DNA of 35,433 nt from Streptomyces yangpuensis (GTDB taxonomy: Bacteria; Actinomycetota; Actinomycetes; Streptomycetales; Streptomycetaceae): positions 380,377 through 415,809 of the forward strand of contig NZ_LBMK01000005.1 in the NCBI RefSeq assembly GCF_001005295.1, given 5' to 3'. The translations under genes and the position numbers were made by a program. The notes under the pieces were generated by a model that was not told where the DNA came from, did no database searches, and saw only the letters and a program-made list of their open reading frames with translations. The first letter of the stretch is position 1; each line of letters starts with the position of its first letter. Of this stretch, positions 32,325-35,433 are shown piece after piece.

Positions 32325-33143
32325 TCAGCCGAACAGCCGCTCCAAGACCACCGCGATGCCGTCGGCCGCATTGGACAACGTCACCTCGTCGGCCACCGCG
32401 ACCAGCTCGGGGTGGGAGTTGGCCATGGCCACCCCGTAGGCGGCCCATGCGAACATCGGGATGTCGTTCGGCATGTCGCCGAAGGCGATCGTCGCGGCCG
32501 GGGACGCGCCCAGTACGGCCGCGGCCCGGGCGAGGCCGTAGGCCTTGTCGACCCCCAGCGGCTGCAGCTCCACGGTGTACTCACCCGCCATCGTGACGTT
32601 CACCAGGTCGCCGACCACCGACCGCGCCACCCGCGTCAGCTCGTCGTCGTCCAGCTCCGGGTGCTGCAGCAGCACCTTGCTGATCGGCGCCGACCACAGA
32701 CCCGACCGCCGGGCCACCCGCACCGTCGGCAGGTGCGGGTGCCACATCCGGTAGCCCGGCCCCATCAGCATCTCCGCGTCAGGGCCCTCCTGGTTGACCG
32801 CCGCGTAGACCTCACCGACCTCCGCCTCGATCTTGCCGAGGGCGACCTCCGCCAGCTCCCGGTCCATGGAGACGGAGTGCAGCAACCGGCCGTGCGCCGC
32901 GTCGTACACCTGCGCGCCCTGCGCGCACACCGCGAGCCCCGTGTAGCCCAGTCCGGCCAGGACGTGCCGGACCTGAGGGACGGGGCGGCCGGTGACGATG
33001 ATGTGCCGGGCGCCGGCCGCGCGGGCCGCCGCGAGCGCCGCAGTGGAACGGGCTGAGACGCTGTCCCCGGAACTCAGCAGAGTCCCGTCCAGGTCTGTGG
33101 CGATCAAGGCATAAGGGAGGGCCGGAAGCGGCGCGGAAGTCAC
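32325..33143 (-). CDS. Cof-type HAD-IIB family phosphatase
   Basis: A 272-residue protein. Motif I is ATDLDGTLLSSG with nucleophile Asp17 and acid Asp19; motif II is the threonine in IIVTGRP; motif III lysine lies in GVDKAYGL; motif IV is FGDMPNDIPM. A large type IIB cap sits between (about 80-185). The family removes phosphate from sugar phosphates or small cofactors. GTG 33143 is used because the frame upstream only offers a TTG; the ribosome binding site is weak, and a possible -10 (TATCCT) ends about 9 bases upstream, so a leaderless mRNA is possible. Convergent with the CocE hydrolase. Confidence 0.9.
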   Translation of the reverse strand: MTSAPLPALPYALIATDLDGTLLSSGDSVSARSTAALAAARAAGARHIIVTGRPVPQVRHVLAGLGYTGLAVCAQGAQVYDAAHGRLLHSVSMDRELAEVALGKIEAEVGEVYAAVNQEGPDAEMLMGPGYRMWHPHLPTVRVARRSGLWSAPISKVLLQHPELDDDELTRVARSVVGDLVNVTMAGEYTVELQPLGVDKAYGLARAAAVLGASPAATIAFGDMPNDIPMFAWAAYGVAMANSHPELVAVADEVTLSNAADGIAVVLERLFG

Positions 33144-33284
33144 GCCGCCAAGGATACGGACCCCAGTGGACAAGTCCTACAAATAGAGCGCGAATCCGGC
33201 CTCCCACGCGCCCCCTCAGCCACGTAACGTGTCAACCAGCCCCCGGGACACCCCCGGACCGCGTCGAAAGCGAGGCAGTACCCC

Positions 33285-34508
33285 ATGCCCCAGCAGAGCC
33301 CCCTCGATGTCCCCGAGGGCGACCCGTTCGGGCCGCACAACCTCCCCTACGGCGTCTTCTCGACCGCCGGCGAGGAACGCCGCCGGATCGGCGTGCGCAT
33401 CGGCGGGCACGTGCTGGACGCCGGGGCGGCCGCACTCGCGCTCGGCTCCCCGTACGCCGGGCTGCTCGGCCGGTCCTCCCTCAACCCGCTGCTGGCCGCC
33501 GGGCGCACCACCTGGCGCGACGTACGCCGTGCGCTGACCGCCTGGGTGACCGACCCGGGCCACCGCCCCACGGTCGAGCCGCACCTGCTGCCGCTCGACG
33601 AGGTCACGCTGCACCTGCCGTACGAGGTCGCCGACTACGTCGACTTCTACGCGAGCGAGCACCACGCCACCAACGTGGGCCGGATGTTCCGCCCGGACGG
33701 TGACGCGCTGACGCCCAACTGGAAGCACCTGCCGATCGGTTACCACGGCCGTTCCGGCACCATCGTGGTCTCCGGGACCGATGTCGTACGCCCCTCCGGG
33801 CAGCGCAAGGCGCCCACCGACCCGGCGCCCGTCTTCGGCCCGTCCGTCAAGCTCGACATCGAGGCCGAGGTCGGCTTCGTCGTCGGCGCCCCGTCCGAGC
33901 TGGGCCGCCCGGTGCCGCTGGGTGCGTTCGAGGACCACGTCTTCGGGCTGTTCCTGCTCAACGACTGGTCGGCGCGGGACATCCAGGCCTGGGAGTACGT
34001 GCCGCTCGGCCCCTTCCTCGGCAAGTCCTTCGCGACCTCCGTCTCGGCCTGGGTCACCCCCCTGGAGGCGCTGGACGCCGCCCGCGTCACCCCGCCCGCC
34101 CGGGACTTCCCGCTCCTGCCCTACCTGGACGACGCGGCCGTCGACCGCCCCGGCGGCTTCGACCTGCACATCACCGTCTCCATCAACGGCCAGGAGGTGG
34201 CGCAGCCGCCGTTCTCGACGATGTACTGGACGGCCGCCCAGCAGCTCGCGCACATGACCGTCAACGGCGCCTCCCTGCGCACCGGCGACGTCTTCGGCTC
34301 GGGCACCGTCAGCGGCCCCGAGGTCGGCCAGCGCGGCTCGCTGCTGGAGCTCACCTGGAACGGCCGCGACGCCATCGAACTCGCCGACGGCAAGCGCACC
34401 TTCCTGGAGGACGGGGACACCGTCACCCTCACCGCCTGGGCCCCGGGCCCGGACGGCACGCGCGTCGGACTCGGCGAGGTCACCGGCCGTATCACGGGCG
34501 CCGCGTAG
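33285..34508 (+). CDS. fahA: Fumarylacetoacetase
   Basis: A 407-residue enzyme that splits fumarylacetoacetate into fumarate and acetoacetate, the last step of tyrosine breakdown through homogentisate. The active-site residues align with mammalian FAH at a constant offset of six: Asp120 (YVDFYASEHHATNVG), His127, Glu193 and Glu195 (DIEAEVGF) and Asp227 (LLNDWSARDIQAWEY). The N-terminal SH3-like domain (1-110) precedes the catalytic domain. Length is typical (about 400-420). ATG 33285 has GAGG 9 bases upstream. Neither homogentisate dioxygenase nor HPPD is in the window, so the pathway is split. A hairpin terminator follows. Confidence 0.96.
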   Translation: MPQQSPLDVPEGDPFGPHNLPYGVFSTAGEERRRIGVRIGGHVLDAGAAALALGSPYAGLLGRSSLNPLLAAGRTTWRDVRRALTAWVTDPGHRPTVEPHLLPLDEVTLHLPYEVADYVDFYASEHHATNVGRMFRPDGDALTPNWKHLPIGYHGRSGTIVVSGTDVVRPSGQRKAPTDPAPVFGPSVKLDIEAEVGFVVGAPSELGRPVPLGAFEDHVFGLFLLNDWSARDIQAWEYVPLGPFLGKSFATSVSAWVTPLEALDAARVTPPARDFPLLPYLDDAAVDRPGGFDLHITVSINGQEVAQPPFSTMYWTAAQQLAHMTVNGASLRTGDVFGSGTVSGPEVGQRGSLLELTWNGRDAIELADGKRTFLEDGDTVTLTAWAPGPDGTRVGLGEVTGRITGAA

Positions 34509-34525
34509 CGGCCCTCGGAACACCT

Positions 34526-34564
34526 CGCGCCTCCGGACGGGCCCGACCCCCGTTCGGAGGCGCG
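34526..34564 (+). terminator. Hairpin terminator after fahA
   Basis: A 14-pair stem (34526-34539 with 34551-34564, one G-U) and an 11-base loop, 17 bases after the stop. A smaller inverted repeat CGGGTT/AACCCG follows at 34609-34626, near the likely promoter of the next gene. Confidence 0.8.
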
Positions 34565-34659
34565 CCGCGTGCGGTGCGCGGGGCGGGCCGGGATGGTGGA
34601 CGGACGACCGGGTTTTCGGGAACCCGTACCCCGTACCCCCCTCGCGAGGAGCCGCCGCC

Positions 34660-35274
34660 ATGACCCTACGCAGCCTGAAGTCCGTCGTCACCTGCGCGGC
34701 CGCCGTGACCCTCGGCCTGACCGCCGTGGCCCCCGCCCACGGGGTCGAGGGGCCGGCGCCCGACCCGCGCAACACGAAGGCCATGCGGGACATGGCGACG
34801 GCGATCGCGGCGACGGCCAAGTACGCGGACGAGCGGGTGGCCATCCGGGACGGGTACGTCCCGAAGGGCGAGGACTGCATGACGAACCCGTTCGGGGTGG
34901 GCGCCATGAACTACCACTACGTCAAGCAGGCCAACTGGGGTTCGAAGGACCCGGCGAGGCCCACGGCGCTCCTCTACAGCCGGGAGAAGGACAAGAACGG
35001 CCTGCGCAGGCTGGAGACCGTGGAGTGGATGTCCACCGACCGGGACCAGGACCTGAAGACCGCCGACGACCGGCCGAGCATGTTCGGCGTGCCCTTCGAC
35101 GGCCCCATGCCGGGCCACTGGGCGGGCATGCCCAAGCACTACGACCTGCACATGTGGGCGTACAAGAAGAACCCGGCCGGCCGCTTCCACAACTGGAACC
35201 CGGCCCTGACCTGCCCGAGGAAGGCCCCCACCCCGGGCAAGCCGCCCACCGCGCCGCACGCGTACGGCCACTAG
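34660..35274 (+). CDS. Secreted protein of unknown function, His-rich C-terminal motif
   Basis: A 204-residue protein. Residues 1-27 are a signal peptide (MTLRSLKSVVTCAAAVTLGL, cleavage near APA-HG). The mature part has two cysteines, Cys73 (EDCMTNPFGVGAMNYHYV) and Cys185 (NWNPALTCP), likely a disulfide, and clustered histidines at 86, 153, 160, 164 and 177, most in MPKHYDLHMWAYKKNPAGRF. I recall uncharacterised bacterial proteins with a similar MPxHYDLHxW...NPxGxF motif but no known function. A metal-binding role is possible (inference). The tail is Pro/Lys-rich. ATG 34660 has GAGGAG 9 bases upstream. Its stop codon is only 3 bases before a mobile-element-like repeat. Confidence 0.82.
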   Translation: MTLRSLKSVVTCAAAVTLGLTAVAPAHGVEGPAPDPRNTKAMRDMATAIAATAKYADERVAIRDGYVPKGEDCMTNPFGVGAMNYHYVKQANWGSKDPARPTALLYSREKDKNGLRRLETVEWMSTDRDQDLKTADDRPSMFGVPFDGPMPGHWAGMPKHYDLHMWAYKKNPAGRFHNWNPALTCPRKAPTPGKPPTAPHAYGH

Positions 35275-35277
35275 GTT

Positions 35278-35431
35278 CTGTCGTCAAAGTAGCGCCGGTC
35301 AGGCCCGCGGTGTCCGGTGCCGTGCCTCGCAAGGCGGAGGGGCGCCCGTGTACTGGACGTACTTGGGCGCCCCGACAACGCGGCGAGGTGCGGTGCCGGG
35401 CGCCGCGGGCCAGGCGGGACTTTGACGACAG
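35278..35431. mobile_element. 154-bp MITE-like palindromic element with 13-bp terminal inverted repeats
   Basis: Perfect ends CTGTCGTCAAAGT (35278-35290) and ACTTTGACGACAG (35419-35431). The two arms are imperfect inverted copies along their whole length (for example GGCCCGCGG and CCGCGGGCC). The centre is GGGGCGCCC (35339-35347) and GGGCGCCCC (35365-35373) around GTAC-TGGAC-GTAC. It codes for nothing. These features fit a non-autonomous miniature transposable element, probably moved by a transposase elsewhere. The flank at the right edge is cut off, so a target duplication cannot be checked. A diverged relative is at 1-80. Confidence 0.75.
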
Positions 35432-35433
35432 GG

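Overview
This is a very GC-rich actinobacterial window, almost certainly from a Streptomyces chromosome. The evidence is third-position G/C in every gene, frequent GTG starts overlapping upstream stops (GTGA), GGAG/AGGAGG ribosome binding sites and G/C-rich hairpin terminators. The gene set and order resemble, from memory and unchecked, the Streptomyces region carrying the second, incomplete nuo cluster.

Layout, left to right. 1-80: a diverged piece of a short palindromic repeat, also present at the right edge. 161-3533 (+): yajQ, a SulP anion transporter with a short STAS tail, and an APC amino-acid permease. 3517-5405 (-): an SMI1/KNR4-type protein, a YccF membrane protein and the HtpX protease. 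5611-15597 (-): a ten-gene nuo operon in the order A-B-C-H-I-J-K-L-M-N, with all nine junctions overlapping. It has no nuoD, nuoE, nuoF or nuoG; at the nuoD position NuoC instead carries a roughly 200-residue Ala/Pro-rich repeat tail. 15742-19725 (+): two paralogous HisKA_3 sensor kinases and one NarL-type response regulator. 19877-22892 (+): korAB, 2-oxoglutarate:ferredoxin oxidoreductase. 23059-26547 (+): a quinone-reductase-like NAD(P)-binding protein, RarD and a secreted M28 aminopeptidase. 26645-29830 (-): a Fic-like/ribbon-helix-helix toxin-antitoxin pair, an exported LolA-like protein and a long-chain polyprenyl diphosphate synthase. 30020-35274: a small ORF coupled to a CocE/NonD hydrolase (+), a Cof-type HAD phosphatase (-), fumarylacetoacetase (+) and a secreted protein of unknown function (+). 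35278-35431: a complete 154-bp MITE-like element.

How the genes may work together (inference). The nuo cluster encodes a membrane and connecting module without the NADH-oxidising subunits, and the nearby KorAB makes reduced ferredoxin, so a ferredoxin-fed or hybrid complex I is a reasonable hypothesis. The polyprenyl synthase probably makes the menaquinone side chain. A 20-bp element containing GGGGTTATCCCC is identical upstream of both sensor kinases. The first copy lies between nuoA and kinase 1, about 38 bp upstream of a likely nuoA transcription start, which suggests that the two-component system controls itself and the nuo operon. This is the strongest candidate for an undescribed regulatory and bioenergetic system here.
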